Shown piece after piece: positions 44,468-54,835 of a stretch of DNA of 64,000 nt (the first letter of the stretch is position 1; each line of letters opens with the position of its first letter). The notes under the pieces were generated by a model that worked only from the letters and a program-made list of their open reading frames with translations, was not told the DNA's origin and made no database searches. A program made the position numbers and the translations under genes. Where the stretch lies: contig JASPKZ010007539.1 in the NCBI GenBank assembly GCA_030220185.1, positions 372,001 through 436,000 on the forward strand, written 5' to 3'. This stretch comes from Diploptera punctata. Lineage: Eukaryota > Arthropoda > Insecta > Blattodea > Blaberidae.

Positions 44468-45690
44468 ATGAACTTTGTAATCAGATATTGTTCGTGTGGA
44501 AACTTAAAATTCATGGATCTAACACTGTTTTTCTGATTGTATATATTTTCCCAAGCTGTTAATTCTAAAGGTTTACATAGATGTTTCAAAAGTTTAGCTT
44601 CTTTTTCAATTCTATGATTCTCTAACAAACTATGTGCTGCTATTGCTGATTTTTCAATTTCACCATTTTTTTGTACATCTAAATTGTTCATAAATTAATG
44701 AGTAATTTTTACATCTTATCTCATATTTCAGGTTTCTTTAACACGGAACTAGTTTTCAAGAGAACCACCTCTCTCATTTTCAACCGACATTATGAAGTGT
44801 TCTTTTGTGCGAGTGTTCAAATTACTTTTTGTTTTTCCTATATATTCTTTGCAATTAATTTGATATATTCCAGATTTTTTATTATCTGGGGTATTAACTT
44901 TTTTATTAGTTACCAGAAGATTACTGAGGCTGAATTTATTAATCGGAGCTAATGTTATATTATTTTTTTAAAAATTTGTTATGAACTTCTGGATGGTAAA
45001 TAATTTTCTTGAATTTCTCAACTTTTTTTAAATTACATTGCAGGGTGGTGTATTCATGTAATCTTTTTTGTTGTTTAAATTTCTTTAATTCTTTCTTTAT
45101 TATGTCTTCTCCAAAACCATTTAAGTTAGCTATGTGTACAATACGATTGTAATCATTCTCAAAATCCTCTTCACTTAGTGGAAGGGATTTATTAACTTTT
45201 ATAATAGACTGTTGAAAATTGCATGTTTTTGTGAAATATGATTAAAACCTGAAGATTTTATGCAGTTACCTGTGTGAGTATCTTTTCTATAAATATTGAA
45301 TTCAATTATTTGTAGTTGTTCATTTCTTATTAAGTACAAGTTTAAAAATGGAACTTTGTTATCTTTTTTTATTTCAATAGTGAATTTCACCAATTTATCT
45401 TGAAGATTAAGTAATTTTAGTGCATCTTCGATGTATTTTGAATTAATTACAGAGAAAATATTATCTACATATCTATATAACACTTAAAAATCCAAGGGTA
45501 AGTATTGGTGATGTGAGACTCAAGTTAACTCATAAATAAATTGGCAAAAAATTATGAAAGTGTTTTTCCCATTGTCAAACCTGACATCTGTTTATAAAAT
45601 TTATCATTGAAAGTGAAAACATTATTGTCAATATAAAGTTCCATTAGTATTAAATATTCTTCTATTACCTCTGTTTTTAATTTCAATGAT
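44468..45690 (-). mobile_element. Penelope-like element, main part (GIY-YIG and RT)
   Basis: The minus strand runs from RT (FTFNDKFYKQMSGLTMGKTL at 45552-45650; YRYVDNIFSVINSKYIEDA at 45430-45480, with YVDN in place of YVDD) through the linker to the GIY-YIG region (44800-44900) and EIEKSAIAAHSLLENHRIEK (44449-44691). Several frame shifts. A ~115-bp insertion (44672-44790) interrupts the GIY-YIG part. Near 45690 the sequence turns back on itself in a short palindrome. Confidence 0.85.
44672..44790 (-). mobile_element. short insertion resembling a PLE terminus
   Basis: Interrupts the PLE frame between TTTCACCATTTTT and ATTATGAAGTGTTC. The minus strand holds TTGAAAA, a stem-loop, GAAA and GTT in hammerhead order, with core positions C3 and G8 altered. 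Confidence 0.5.
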
Positions 45691-45699
45691 TTTAACCAT

Positions 45700-46030
45700 C
45701 TTCTCAAAAACATTGAAACTAAAAACAGAAGTAATAGAAGAACATTTATTACTAGCATACCCAGCAGATGTCCTGCCCAAACGTTCAATTCTCATGTCAT
45801 GGGTGGACGATAAAAATATGTTACTTTTTTACCATAAAATTCAGAAATTATGACATAATTAGATATTATTAAATAAGTTTGCAAGAAAACCTCTTACAGC
45901 CTTCTGTTGTGGCTCAAGAAGTATGAATGATGACATCACATAGTCATGAACATTAGAATTGTACCCTCCTTTGCAGATAAGTTAAGAACCGTCATATAAC
46001 AATTATATTAGTGTAAAAAAAAATAAAAGA
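45700..46030. other. unassigned; short PLE-like plus frame at the left
   Basis: 45715-45860 on the plus strand reads VIEEHLLLAYPADVLPKRSI then SWVDDKNML. I cannot place it with confidence. The remainder has no signal. Confidence 0.3.
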
Positions 46031-46064
46031 TAAATTGATGAGAGTGAGTCAAAACAGTTTTTTT

Positions 46065-46206
46065 TTTTCCCAGCTAGATTTCATTTCTGACCCATACTGG
46101 CCGACATTCCATGAGAAAAATTTCTTCCCCCATAGAGACTCGAACCAGCGTAAGTCCCGTAGTTCTGCGCCAAGACTTCTTGCCTTAACCACTCAGCTAT
46201 GGCACG
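46065..46206 (-). mobile_element. tRNA-derived SINE head and body, family D
   Basis: Minus strand: GTGCCATAGCTGAGTGGTTA (box A) and GGTTCGAGTC (box B) about 60 nt apart, with a long variable region as in Ser/Leu tRNAs. GAAATTTTTCTCATGGAATG and CCAGTATGGGTCAG follow. Single copy in the window. Confidence 0.65.
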
Positions 46207-46330
46207 AGACTCTTGGTATCAATGAAAGACAAAAATGGTTATTGTGAGTTATCCGTAAGAGATAAGGGACTCTTGGTATCAATGAAAAGACAAAAATGGT
46301 TTTTGTGAGTTATCCGTAAGAGATAAACAT
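46207..46330. repeat. 62-bp tandem duplication
   Basis: GACTCTTGGTATCAATGAAA...AAGAGATAA occurs twice in direct succession. Confidence 0.95.
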
Positions 46331-46344
46331 ATGCTGTCACAGAC

Positions 46345-46630
46345 TTTTTTGTAGAGCTTTTTGAGATATTCAATTCTGTGTATATTAATTTTGTGTATTT
46401 CTTATGGTTTAGGCAGCATAAGCCATTTAAGCGTCCAAAGAGCTACTTTTTTCACGTTTTCCACTACAAAGGGCGATTTTTTAAGGGCGTAGGAGTTGAG
46501 TATCACAACTCTCTTATAGCTTATGTTCATCCCGGGAATCTCCTGAACATTTTGCAAAAAACCCCATCACAAACGGATCAACGGTATGGCCGCGCATATA
46601 TTACGAACAAACAAACAAACAAACAATTTT
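46345..46630 (+). repeat. possible retroelement 3' end with (AAAC)n tail
   Basis: CAACGGTATGGCCGCGCATA followed by repeated AAAC at 46606-46626 resembles 3' ends of non-LTR retroelements. No coding part recognised. Confidence 0.4.
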
Positions 46631-46687
46631 TATATATAAGATTACTAATGAAACTTTGTATTGACAAATCCACTTTCATTTTTTTAA

Positions 46688-47704
46688 CTTTTATAGGAAT
46701 TAATCACTATGAGGTTTAATTAATGGTGAAATTAAATGTTTCTAACCTCTCCTCATATTAATTTTTAAGTAGATCACAATTTCGAGACCACAACGGTCTC
46801 ATCTTCAGCACTTTCCTGGCGACTGATGTTATGTCGATCGAAAAAAACTATTCTTCTTCCCTCTGTTGGTGGACCTGGACCGATGAACCTCTGGATCAGG
46901 TCAAAATTTGTAGGAATTTCGAAGTTCATAAGTTTTCCTTTGTTTTTCTGAATGTGGATCTTTTCCCAAACCGAGTTCCTTTCGTTTGTCTACTTGTTTA
47001 ATTAGACTGGCTTTTGATTCAATTAAATGTTTTTCGGGCCAAGCATGAGCAGCTACTGCTGACTTTTCCACTTCTCCATTTTTGATGTTTCTAAGATGTT
47101 CTTTTACCCTTGATTTCAAATTTCTTTTTGTTTTTCCAATATAAATTTTGTCACAATCCCTGCATTTGATCTGATAAATTCCAAATTTGTTTATTTGTTT
47201 TCATTTTCAATTCTTTCATTTTTATTGGTTTTAATTATCCTATTAAGACTGTATTCATTCTTTGGTGCTAATCCTATATTAAACTTTTTGAAATATTTTT
47301 GAAATTTATAGTGTTTCAATGGATGGTAAGCGAATTTCTTGAATTTTATTTTTTCCGTTTCTTTTATAAGTGTGCTTTCATTTATTAATTTTTGTCTTTT
47401 AAATTTATTTATTTTCTTGCATACCATATTTTCTTCATAACCGTTATCCATCACAACATTAATTATGTGTTCTTTGTCTTTTTCATAGGTTTTCTTTGCT
47501 CATAGGAGTATTTACCAATCTATGTGTTAAACTATTGAATACTGCCTCTATGTGAGCAAAATGGTTGAATCCTGAAGCTTTAATATAGTTGTCAATATGT
47601 GTATTCTTTCTATAAATTCCAAATTCTATCTTGTTTTCTTCGTTTCTTCTTAAAGTGAGATCTAAAAATGGGATTAGAGGTAAGAAACATTTAATTTCAC
47701 CATA
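46688..47704 (-). mobile_element. Penelope-like element, second subfamily, minus
   Basis: The minus strand encodes EFGIYRKNTHIDNYIKASGF (about 47600), KKFAYHPLKHYKFQKYFKKF, a GIY-YIG part and VKEHLRNIKNGEVEKSAVAA. A hammerhead and a terminus with CACTATGAGG follow. The element is bounded by inverted repeats of about 28 bp (GGTGAAATTAAATGTTTCTA at 46717 and its partner at 47675-47704). Sequence differs clearly from the other PLE copies. Confidence 0.82.
46767..46813 (-). ncRNA. hammerhead-ribozyme motif, near consensus
   Basis: Minus strand 5' to 3': stem I AAGTG, CTGAAGA (46808-46802), extra T, stem II GAGACC/GGTCTC (6 bp) with loop GTTGT, GAAA (46783-46780), short stem III, cleavage triplet ATC (46774-46772), stem I TACTT. 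Five stem I pairs (one G-U) and all conserved core bases are present apart from the extra T. Same strand as porcupine. Confidence 0.65.
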
Positions 47705-47734
47705 AATCCACTTTCACCATTTTTGGCCAATTTA

Positions 47735-48815
47735 TTTATGGGTCGTCTTGAGTCTCACATCACCAAGCTTACCCTTGGATTTTTAAGTGTTATATAGATA
47801 TGTAGATGATATTTCCTCTGTAATAAATTCAAAATATATTGAAGACACACTAAAATTACGTAATCTTCAAGATGAATCGATGAAATTCACTGTAAAATAG
47901 AAAAGGATAACAAGATCCCATTTTTGGTCTTGTACTTAATAAGAAATGAACAACTACAATGAACTGAATTCAATATTTATAGAAAAGTTACTCAAACAGA
48001 TAACTACATAAAGTCTTCAGGTTTTAATCAGTTTTAAACAGGTTTAAACATGCAATTTTCCACTAAATGAAGAGGATTTTGAGAATGAATACAATCATAT
48101 TGTACACTTAGCTAACTTAAATGGTTTTGAAGAAGACATAATAAAAAAAGAATTAAAGAAATTTAAACAACAAAAAAGATTACATGAATACACCAACTTG
48201 TAATATAATTCCAAAAAAATATGAAAAATTTAAGAGAATTACTTACCATCCAGAAGTTTATAACAAATTGGAAAAAAATTAATATAACAGGAGCTCTGAT
48301 TAATAAATTCAGCTTGAGTAATCTTCTGATAACTAATAAAAAGTTAACATCCCAGATTATAAAAAAATCTGGAATTTATCAAATTAATTGCAAAGATTAC
48401 AATAAAAAATATATAGGAAAAACAAAAAGGAATTTAGACACTCGCACAAAAGAAATTTTAGAAATATAAAAAATGGTGAAATTGAAAAATTGGAAATAGC
48501 AGCACGTAGTTTGTTAGAGAATCATAGAATTGAAAAAGAAGCTAAACTTTTGAAACATCTATCTAAGCCTTTAGAATTAACAGTTTGGGAAAAGATATAC
48601 ATTCAGAAAAACCATGTTAGATCCATGAATTTTGAGTTTCTGCATGAACAATATCTGATTACAAAGTTCATCAAATCAACACTAAGTTTAGAAGATAACT
48701 GGCACGATGAAGAATTGACAGTCGTGGCAGAAGCTGATGAAGGGAGCTATGGCTCTTGAAACTGCGGTTCAAAGATCACTCAATATTGATTTTATTAACT
48801 GTATCGACACATTTG
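47735..48815 (+). mobile_element. Penelope-like element, plus
   Basis: Plus strand: RT motif YRYVDDISSVINSKYIED at about 47793, linker (KKELKKFKQQKRLHEYT), connector (INKFSLSNLLITNKKLTSQ), GIYQINCKDYNKKYIGKTKR at 48370-48430 with the GIY and YIG motifs, and AKLLKHLSKPLELTVWEKIY. It ends at 48756 with ADEGSYGS and a stop. The hammerhead and terminus CACTCAATATTGATTTTATT follow. Frames shift in the RT part. Lies head-to-head with the PLE at 46688-47704. Confidence 0.88.
48730..48775 (+). ncRNA. hammerhead-ribozyme motif overlapping the PLE ORF end
   Basis: CTGATGA (48734-48740), extra A, stem II GGGAGC/GCTCTT with loop TATG, GAAA (48758-48761), C-TGCG-G short stem III, GTT cleavage triplet (48767-48769). 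Stem I pairing is poor. The core sits in the last codons (EADEGSYGS stop) of the GIY-YIG frame. Confidence 0.6.
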
Positions 48816-48957
48816 AGTAAAACATATACCATAATTTGCTAATCCTTTTGCTTTACATTGACTTTAAAACAGTCTAGAAATTTACATATAGGCTTTTACA
48901 TTTTATGTACATTCTGCAAATATAAATTAAAAAAATAATAAATGAGCTACCCAAATG

Positions 48958-49245
48958 ACGGGGCATGCAGTAGCATAGATGTTTAAGGAAACATGCTACA
49001 ACCTGGAAGGTAGGTAGTTCATATCCCAACGGGGTTTTTAAACTGGACTAAATATTCTGAGAGCACCAGGGCTCTGGGATAGACTCAGCCTCTAATGGAA
49101 ATGAGCACCAGATGCATGTTCTCGAAGTAAAGGCAGTCTTCATGCAGGGCTGATAACCCAGCTGACACCACATGCTGATTCTCTAGAAACCTCCTACCAC
49201 CCCCTAGAGCTTTCTAAGGCATGCAGTGATTCACTTTACTCTACC
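48958..49245 (+). mobile_element. tRNA-derived SINE, family A-S
   Basis: Head GGGGCATGCAGTAGCATAG with a degraded box B, then TTTTTAAACTGGAC, GAGCACCAGATGCATGTTCT and the ending TGATTCACTTTACT. Homologous to 52898-53190 and 58055-58600, which fix the family. Confidence 0.85.
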
Positions 49246-49545
49246 CAAATATTATTTACATATACCAATTTTGGAGAAAATATTTTTTTTTTAAATTACG
49301 AATGGGAAATGTCAAGCCTGCTCTTGAAGCTTGTGGTTCATCTTATAAAAGTACAAAGGATATTTCATCCTGTAAAAGTACAAAGGATATTTTATAACAA
49401 TTTAGTACCTACATTTTTTTCCAAGGCTATTTAATATATGAAGGGTACAGGGAAAAAACCTAGGATGAATGGAATCAGGTGAGGACCTACAGAGTAAATG
49501 CAAGGGATCCCAAATTTGGTAAGTGACACATGGGCAGACAGAGAA
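49246..49545. other. spacer, nothing recognised
   Basis: Contains a doubled AAAGTACAAAGGATATTT (49346-49395). Confidence 0.4.
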
Positions 49546-49679
49546 CTAGATGGGCTGACACATTCGCATAGTAGATGCATGAGTAGAAAGCGCTCTACAA
49601 AAACTGACCAATATAGCGGAGGCAGGAGGATATATAAAAAAAGGACACCAAAGAAGACATCCTGAAGGCGATAAGTACG

Positions 49680-50596
49680 ATGAAGGAATATATAAAGACA
49701 AAGGAAGAAAAGGATATTCTAGAGAAGAATGAGGATAACAAAAATCCAAAGAGAGGGGAAGAGGTTATCAAGCCACACAGAGACACGAAGAAAGAGAGGG
49801 AAGACAGCTGCAGGGATGGACAAGTGGCGGCATCTGTGGATGTCACACAAAAACTAGAAGAAGCAGACCGTAATGAGGCAACAACTATAGGAGGAAGCTG
49901 TAACCTGGACATACAAGAATACATAAAGAATAAATTCCGTGAAGATAATGAAAAGAAGGAACAACAAAATAATTATATACAATGGAAGAAAATATCACTG
50001 AAAACATAATGCAAAACATAAAGAGTAATATGGATATCATCATACAAAACTTAAAAAGCATGATAAATCAAGAATTGGAAAATATAAAAGGAAAAGAAAC
50101 AGAAAAGAGACAAAAACACGCTGGAACTGAACAAGGCCCGACAACAGAAGACAGAAAAAGAAACAAAATCCAGGCCAGTGGAGCAGAAAGGGATCACAAA
50201 TCTGAAACTCCCACAGCACCAGAACAAAACCCAGAAGTAGAGGGGGAAGAATGGATGGTAGTGGGTAAAAGAAAAAATAAAAACAGAGAAAACATAGTCA
50301 TAAGAACGAAGGAGGAAAATGGAGAACTACAAGCAGCAGAAAGAACAGCATGGCTCTACATAGTAAGGCTAACAGAATCTACTACAAACGACAAAATAAA
50401 AAGATACCTAACAAGAAACAGTATTGAAGGTCAAATAGAATGCGAAGAACTACAAAGTAGAGGCAGAAATAAAGCATTTAAAGTTGGAATACCCCTCGAA
50501 CAACTAAAGAAAATAGAATCATCAGACTTTTGGCCCAAGGACATAGTGATCAGGAGATTTCGAAGACGACTGCTAGAAACAGCATCACTCGAATGA
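49680..50596 (+). pseudogene. retrotransposon ORF1 (frameshifted)
   Basis: Two overlapping frames: 49680-50009 (charged, KEREDSCRDG) and 49982-50596. The second has a coiled-coil-like N-part (ITENIMQNIKSNMDIIIQNL), an EEWMVVGKRKNKNREN linker and an RRM-like C-part (AWLYIVRLTESTTNDKIKRY, FKVGIPLEQLKKIESSDFW, IVIRRFRRR). Family role: RNA-binding nucleic-acid chaperone of the retroelement particle. The two frames are probably one original ORF. Confidence 0.8.
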
Positions 50597-50599
50597 AGA

Positions 50600-51200
50600 A
50601 ATATCATATACAGGCTTACTATGGAATGCCGAAGGAATAAAAAATGCAATGGCCATGGCACCAACAGATTTCTTACAAGATTTTGACTTCGTGATCTTAA
50701 CGGAAATCTATCTGATAGAAGAATGGCATCATCAGCACTTCTACAGCAAAAATATTTTAGCAAGGAAAGGAGAATTAGGAAGGCCATCCGGAGGCATATC
50801 TATACTCATGAAACCATGTATGACACCAATAATAGCAACAACAAGGATGGAGAATGCACTCCTAGTAGAAACTAAGTACTTGGTGATCATTGCAGCCTAC
50901 TACCCGCCACATTAAAATGCGATGGATATCATAGAAGAACTACACCAACTAATACTACAAAATAAAAGTAGAAAGCCTATAATGATAGCAGGCGACTTGA
51001 ATTGCCACATAGATATAGACATCTACAAGACCAAGATAGTCATGGAAAAACTGCAAGAAGGAGGATTCACACTCCTAAATGACAGCAAAATTCCCACGTA
51101 CATATGCCACAACGGTAAGAGCACAATTGAAGTAGCACTGATAAAAGGCCATGCAAAGGGAAAAATAACCCTCCTCCGGACAAACGCAGTAACACCCATC
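50600..51200 (+). pseudogene. APE-like endonuclease domain
   Basis: 50649-50915 reads FLQDFDFVILTEIYL, GRPSGGISILMKP and YLVIIAAYYPPH, then a stop. 50922-51203 continues IIEELHQLILQ, KPIMIAGDLNCHID. GDLNCH is the AP-endonuclease GDFN-type motif. The expected TET/TWL motif is TEIYL. Broken by a stop and a damaged C-terminal SDH region. Confidence 0.85.
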
Positions 51201-51720
51201 TGAAAACACCTACAAATGAAAATTAACTTGGCTACATCGAAACTTAAAATCCAAAGTAACACAACTAAAGATATCAAGAAAAATTGGCAACGAGAAGATC
51301 AAAGGAAGCCAGAAGGAACTAAAATAAGCAGAAACAGCTATAGAACGAGGGAATCTAGAAGAAGCTACCGCAATAATAGAACAGGTCATCATAGGAGCCA
51401 CAATGCCAGTAAACTTGAACATGAAGAAATCAAAAGAATGGTATGACAAGGAATGCTACAATAAAAGAAAACAAGTGTTAAGTAAGTTGCAACAAATAAA
51501 AAACAACCTGGAAGACATTACACAAAAAGAAGATTATGCAAAGAAAGACAACAATACAAAAGACTGATAAAAGAAAAGAAAAAGCTCATCGCAAACAAAA
51601 AATTAAAGAGATGGCTGAAGAAGCCCTTAGAGACGCATACATCGCTATTCAACCAAGAAAACAACAACAAACACGAGCCATACAAATGAAGGAATGGGAA
51701 CAACATTTCACCAGCATACT

Positions 51721-51842
51721 AGTAGTAGTAGTAGGACTTTATTAGACAAAAAGTAAGATATTTACAATATTATTTACAAATATGGGTCGCACGGGCAGTA
51801 AGCCGTACGTGCTGTTGACAGTCCGTTACAATAAAGTAATAC
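51721..51842 (-). mobile_element. 5'-truncated LINE 3'-end insertion with 13-bp target duplication
   Basis: Flanked by CACCAGCATACTA on both sides (about 51708-51720 and 51843-51855). The 122-bp insert is the reverse complement of the 3' UTR of the LINE at 25566-26870, with a CTA-type tail (GTAGTAGTAG at its left). It is a classic dead-on-arrival target-primed insertion. Confidence 0.93.
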
Positions 51843-51859
51843 ACCAGCATACTAAACAA

Positions 51860-52890
51860 GGAAGGTAGAGACACCCCAGCAACAAAAAATCAAGACCAAT
51901 ACACAAGACACACAGAATGGACTCCTATCAACCCTGAAGAAATAAGAAAAACAATAAACCAAAGCAAGAACAGAAAAGAATCTGGCCCAGATATGATATA
52001 TAATGAACACCTCAAAAACACAATTGACACACTAAACCCCATATGGACAAAACTATACAACAAATGTGTAGAACAAGGAAGAATTCCAGAACAATGGAGA
52101 GATTTGACGATAAAAGTTATATACAAAGGAAAAGGGGATCCAAAAGACCCTAACAAATACAAGGACATTGCTCTTGAAAATGTTCCCTTCAAGAACCTAA
52201 CAAAAATTGTAACAAATAGAGTAAGGGGAAAAATCGAAGAAAAGCTCCCTGATGCGCAATTTGGATTCAGGAAAGAGAGATCAACTCAAACGGCAGTCAA
52301 ACTGCTCCTTCGAAATATAGAGGAAGCAATCGATAGAAAACAGAAGTTGAACATTGTCTTTATAGATTTTACGAAGGCCTTCGATCTAATGGACAGAGGA
52401 TTAATAATAAGCAAACTGGAAAGTATCCTACGAAAGGAGAATGTGTGGACCCACATCAATAATGAAAGAAAATAGCATAGTTATATCAGATGGCATCTCA
52501 AAATCAAAAATTATACTGCAGACAAATGGGGTACTGCAAGGAGACCCATTGAGTCCACTGTTATTCATAATGGCAGCCGAAGAACTTGTAAGGAAAATAG
52601 AAGACCTAGGAGAAGAAATTTTCGTATATACACACGCAGACGACATCAGGTCAATGGATATAAGTAAACTTCAGAACGCCATAACAACTACGGAAGAATG
52701 GTGTAAAACCCACAGCTTCTATATAAACAAAGCAAAAAAAGAAATTATGGAGTTCAGAAACGGAGGAAAGATCCCTGCAACAACAGAAATAAAACTGGAC
52801 AAAGATTAGATCAAAATAGTAAAGGAGTTTAAATATCTAGGCATTACTTTACAACCCAGTGGAAGAAGCTTCACAAAACACTTAGCAGAA
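51860..52890 (+). pseudogene. retrotransposon reverse-transcriptase domain
   Basis: 51993-52475: EQGRIPEQWRDLTIKVIYKG, LPDAQFGFRKERSTQTAVKL, LNIVFIDFTKAFD (motif A). 52441-52809: VLQGDPLSPLLFIMAAEEL (motif B), IFVYTHADDIRSMD (motif C, ADD), SFYINKAKKEIMEF. Then KEFKYLGITLQPSG after a stop. Frameshift near 52440. All RT motifs are present, so decay is mild. Confidence 0.92.
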
Positions 52891-52897
52891 AGATTAT

Positions 52898-53190
52898 CGA
52901 GGGGCATGCCGTAGCGTAGTGGTTAAGGCACTGAGCTACAAGCCGGAAGGTCGAGGGTTCAAGTCCCGCTGGGATCAGGATTTTTAAACTGACCCAAACC
53001 CTCTGGCGGCACTATGGTCCTGGGGTCGACTCAGCATCTAATGGAAAGGAGTACCAGACGCTTGTTCTGGGGGTAAAGGCGGCCGTCATGCAGGGCTGAC
53101 ATAAAGTGCCGATTGTCTAGAAAAAGTGGGAGCCTTAACCTCCTACTACCCCAAGGGTCTCCTGAGGCCTGTTGTGGGATCACTTTACTA
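52898..53190 (+). mobile_element. SINE family A-S inserted in the retrotransposon
   Basis: GGGGCATGCCGTAGCGTAG head with box A and box B (GGTTCAAGTCC), full body, ends CACTTTACT. The best-preserved copy. It splits the RT frame between KHLAERLS and ERSTQAIMAIND. Flanks GAAAGATTATCG and GAACGATCAACG look like a diverged target duplication. Confidence 0.9.
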
Positions 53191-53469
53191 GAACGATCAA
53201 CGCAAGCAATAATGGCAATAAACGATATATGCAATATACAAGCTCTAAGCCTGGAATCAGCGATGAAACTATTCAATGCAAAGATCCTCCCAATAATAAC
53301 TTACGGGATAGAAATCATATGGCCACAACTTACAGAAGCTAACCTAAACATGCTGGAAAAAGTGAAAGCTACATACATAAAAAGAGCAATAGGAGTATCA
53401 AGAACGACAAGAAGCCGCCATAGTGTACCTCTTGGCAACGGAGACTTTCCTTATCGAGGACTTGAAAAC
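53191..53469 (+). pseudogene. retrotransposon RT C-terminal region
   Basis: Reads STQAIMAINDICNIQALSLE, KLFNAKILPIITYGIEIIWP, EKVKATYIKRAIGVSRTTRS, continuing the frame broken by the SINE. It is itself interrupted at 53470. Confidence 0.88.
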
Positions 53470-53537
53470 AATGTTAATATTATTCGTATTTAAACATCTT
53501 AATGATGGACAAATTATATTTGATAAGAAAAATATAC

Positions 53538-53608
53538 GCCTAGACTGGGGTTAGAACCCAGGACCTTGACTTTCTATGTCAATGCCCTTCCATCTGAGCC
53601 ACCTAGGC
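53538..53608 (-). tRNA. tRNA-like core, family A
   Basis: Minus strand GCCTAGGTGGCTCAGATGG..., anticodon loop ATAGAAA (apparent AGA), box B damaged to GGTTCTAACCC. Confidence 0.45.
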
Positions 53609-54060
53609 CTCCAATCTAAAGGCATATTTTTCTCTTACACATAGTTAATTCCCTAACCCCAAATGCTACGAGCCGTTGCTACGATTTTTGCAAATGGCGG
53701 CTTCTTTATTAAGAAGACTTTTTATTGGGAATTTAAACATTACTTATAAGCCAGTAGTGCTTCTTTCAATGGTAATATTATTCGTTTTTAAACATCTTAA
53801 TGATCGACAAATTATATTTGAAAAGAAAAATATACGCCTTTTCTTTTCAAATATAATTTGCCCATCATTAAGATGTTTAAAAACAAATAATATTAACATT
53901 GAAAGAAGCACGACTGGCTTTATAAGTAATGTTTAAATTCCCAATAAAAAGTCTTCTTAATAAAGAAGCCGCCATTTGCAAAAATCGTAGAAACGGCTCG
54001 TAGCATTTGGGGTTAGGGTATTAACTATGTGTAAGAGAAAAATGCACGTTTAGATTGGAG

Positions 54061-54132
54061 GCCTAGGTGGCTCAGATGGAAGGGCATTGACATAGAAAGT
54101 CAAAGGTCATGGGTTCAAACCCCAGTCTAGGC
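54061..54132 (+). tRNA. tRNA-like core, family A
   Basis: Plus strand, same loop ATAGAAA, box B GGTTCAAACCC intact, T-stem reduced by a change (CATGGG). Confidence 0.45.
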
Positions 54133-54154
54133 GTATATTTTTCTTTTCAAATAT

Positions 54155-54835
54155 GACTTGAAAACAGCCTACCTACTACCAATCACGGAACCCTATGAAC
54201 ATGCGCTACAAGGACTATGCAGAAAAAGAGAGGAAATATGGCCGGAATTCTTCAGCACCAGAGCGATGATTGACAGGAACTGGACAGAAGCAAATTTCCA
54301 GATACGACACGTCATCACAAGATTAAGCGTGCATGGATTCCACTACCTAACGTGTAGAGACAAAAAACATTCCATGACCCGAAGATGTCATGCATATTGT
54401 TTATTTTTTATTATTTCACTCACCTCATACTTCAGTATGAGGTGAGTGAAATAATAAAAAATAAACTATATTAAAAAACCTCATAGTGTTATTTCCTATC
54501 TACATAACTTAATGTCATGCATATGTGAAGTGTGTGAACAGAAATGCGAAAGATATCACATCAAAACATGTAAACAAAGAACAAAAACAATTAGTGAGTA
54601 CGCAAGACAAACCTAAAGTGTTAGTGATTGTTAAAGTGCTGTGTTATCACCTTTGCACATTTGTGCACAAACCATTTATATATAATACATGGGGATTGAC
54701 AAAGGAGATTGAAACCATTAGAACATTAATTGCCAACAGAAGTGAACTTGAACAATTATTCTCTAGCTTACCTACGAGTATATCTGAGCTACCTGCCAAT
54801 TGGCAGGAGAACTTAGCCCTTAAGGGATGTTAGGG
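54155..54835 (+). pseudogene. retrotransposon C-terminus with zinc knuckle
   Basis: 54158-54385 reads KTAYLLPITEPYEHALQGLC, WTEANFQIRHVITRLSVHGF. After the insertion at 54398 one frame gives CEVCEQKCERYHIKTC, a C-x2-C-x3-C-x3-H-x3-C knuckle as found at LINE C-termini. A further open stretch ends FSSLPTSISELPANWQENLA and a stop at 54833. Confidence 0.75.
54398..54512. mobile_element. 115-bp foldback insertion with 12-bp target duplication
   Basis: TGTCATGCATAT at 54386-54397 and 54513-54524. The insert has a perfect-like hairpin (TTTCACTCACCTCATACTTC and partner) and the tail AACCTCATAGTGTTATTTCC. The CCTCATARTG tail and CTCACCTCATA arm tie it to PLE termini. Confidence 0.9.

Larger units (their letters stand above)
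53470..54154. mobile_element. inverted dimer of tRNA-bearing repeat A with 11-bp target duplication
   Basis: Flanked by GACTTGAAAAC at 53459-53469 and 54155-54165; deletion restores the retrotransposon frame (ENxLKTAYLLP). Left arm (minus orientation) and right arm (plus) meet head-to-head at about 53840 (AAATATACGCC/TTTTCTTTTC). Each arm has one tRNA-like core (53538-53608 and 54061-54132). This shows that the repeat family is mobile. Confidence 0.93.

Noticed and set aside
45552..45788. Membrane-protein-like minus frame (LLLLLFLVSMF)
   Set aside because: The hydrophobic start is an artefact of the inverted junction; the rest is PLE reverse transcriptase.
50431..50787. 118-codon minus frame over the retrotransposon ORF1/EN
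   Set aside because: Antisense shadow of clearly coding plus-strand retrotransposon sequence.
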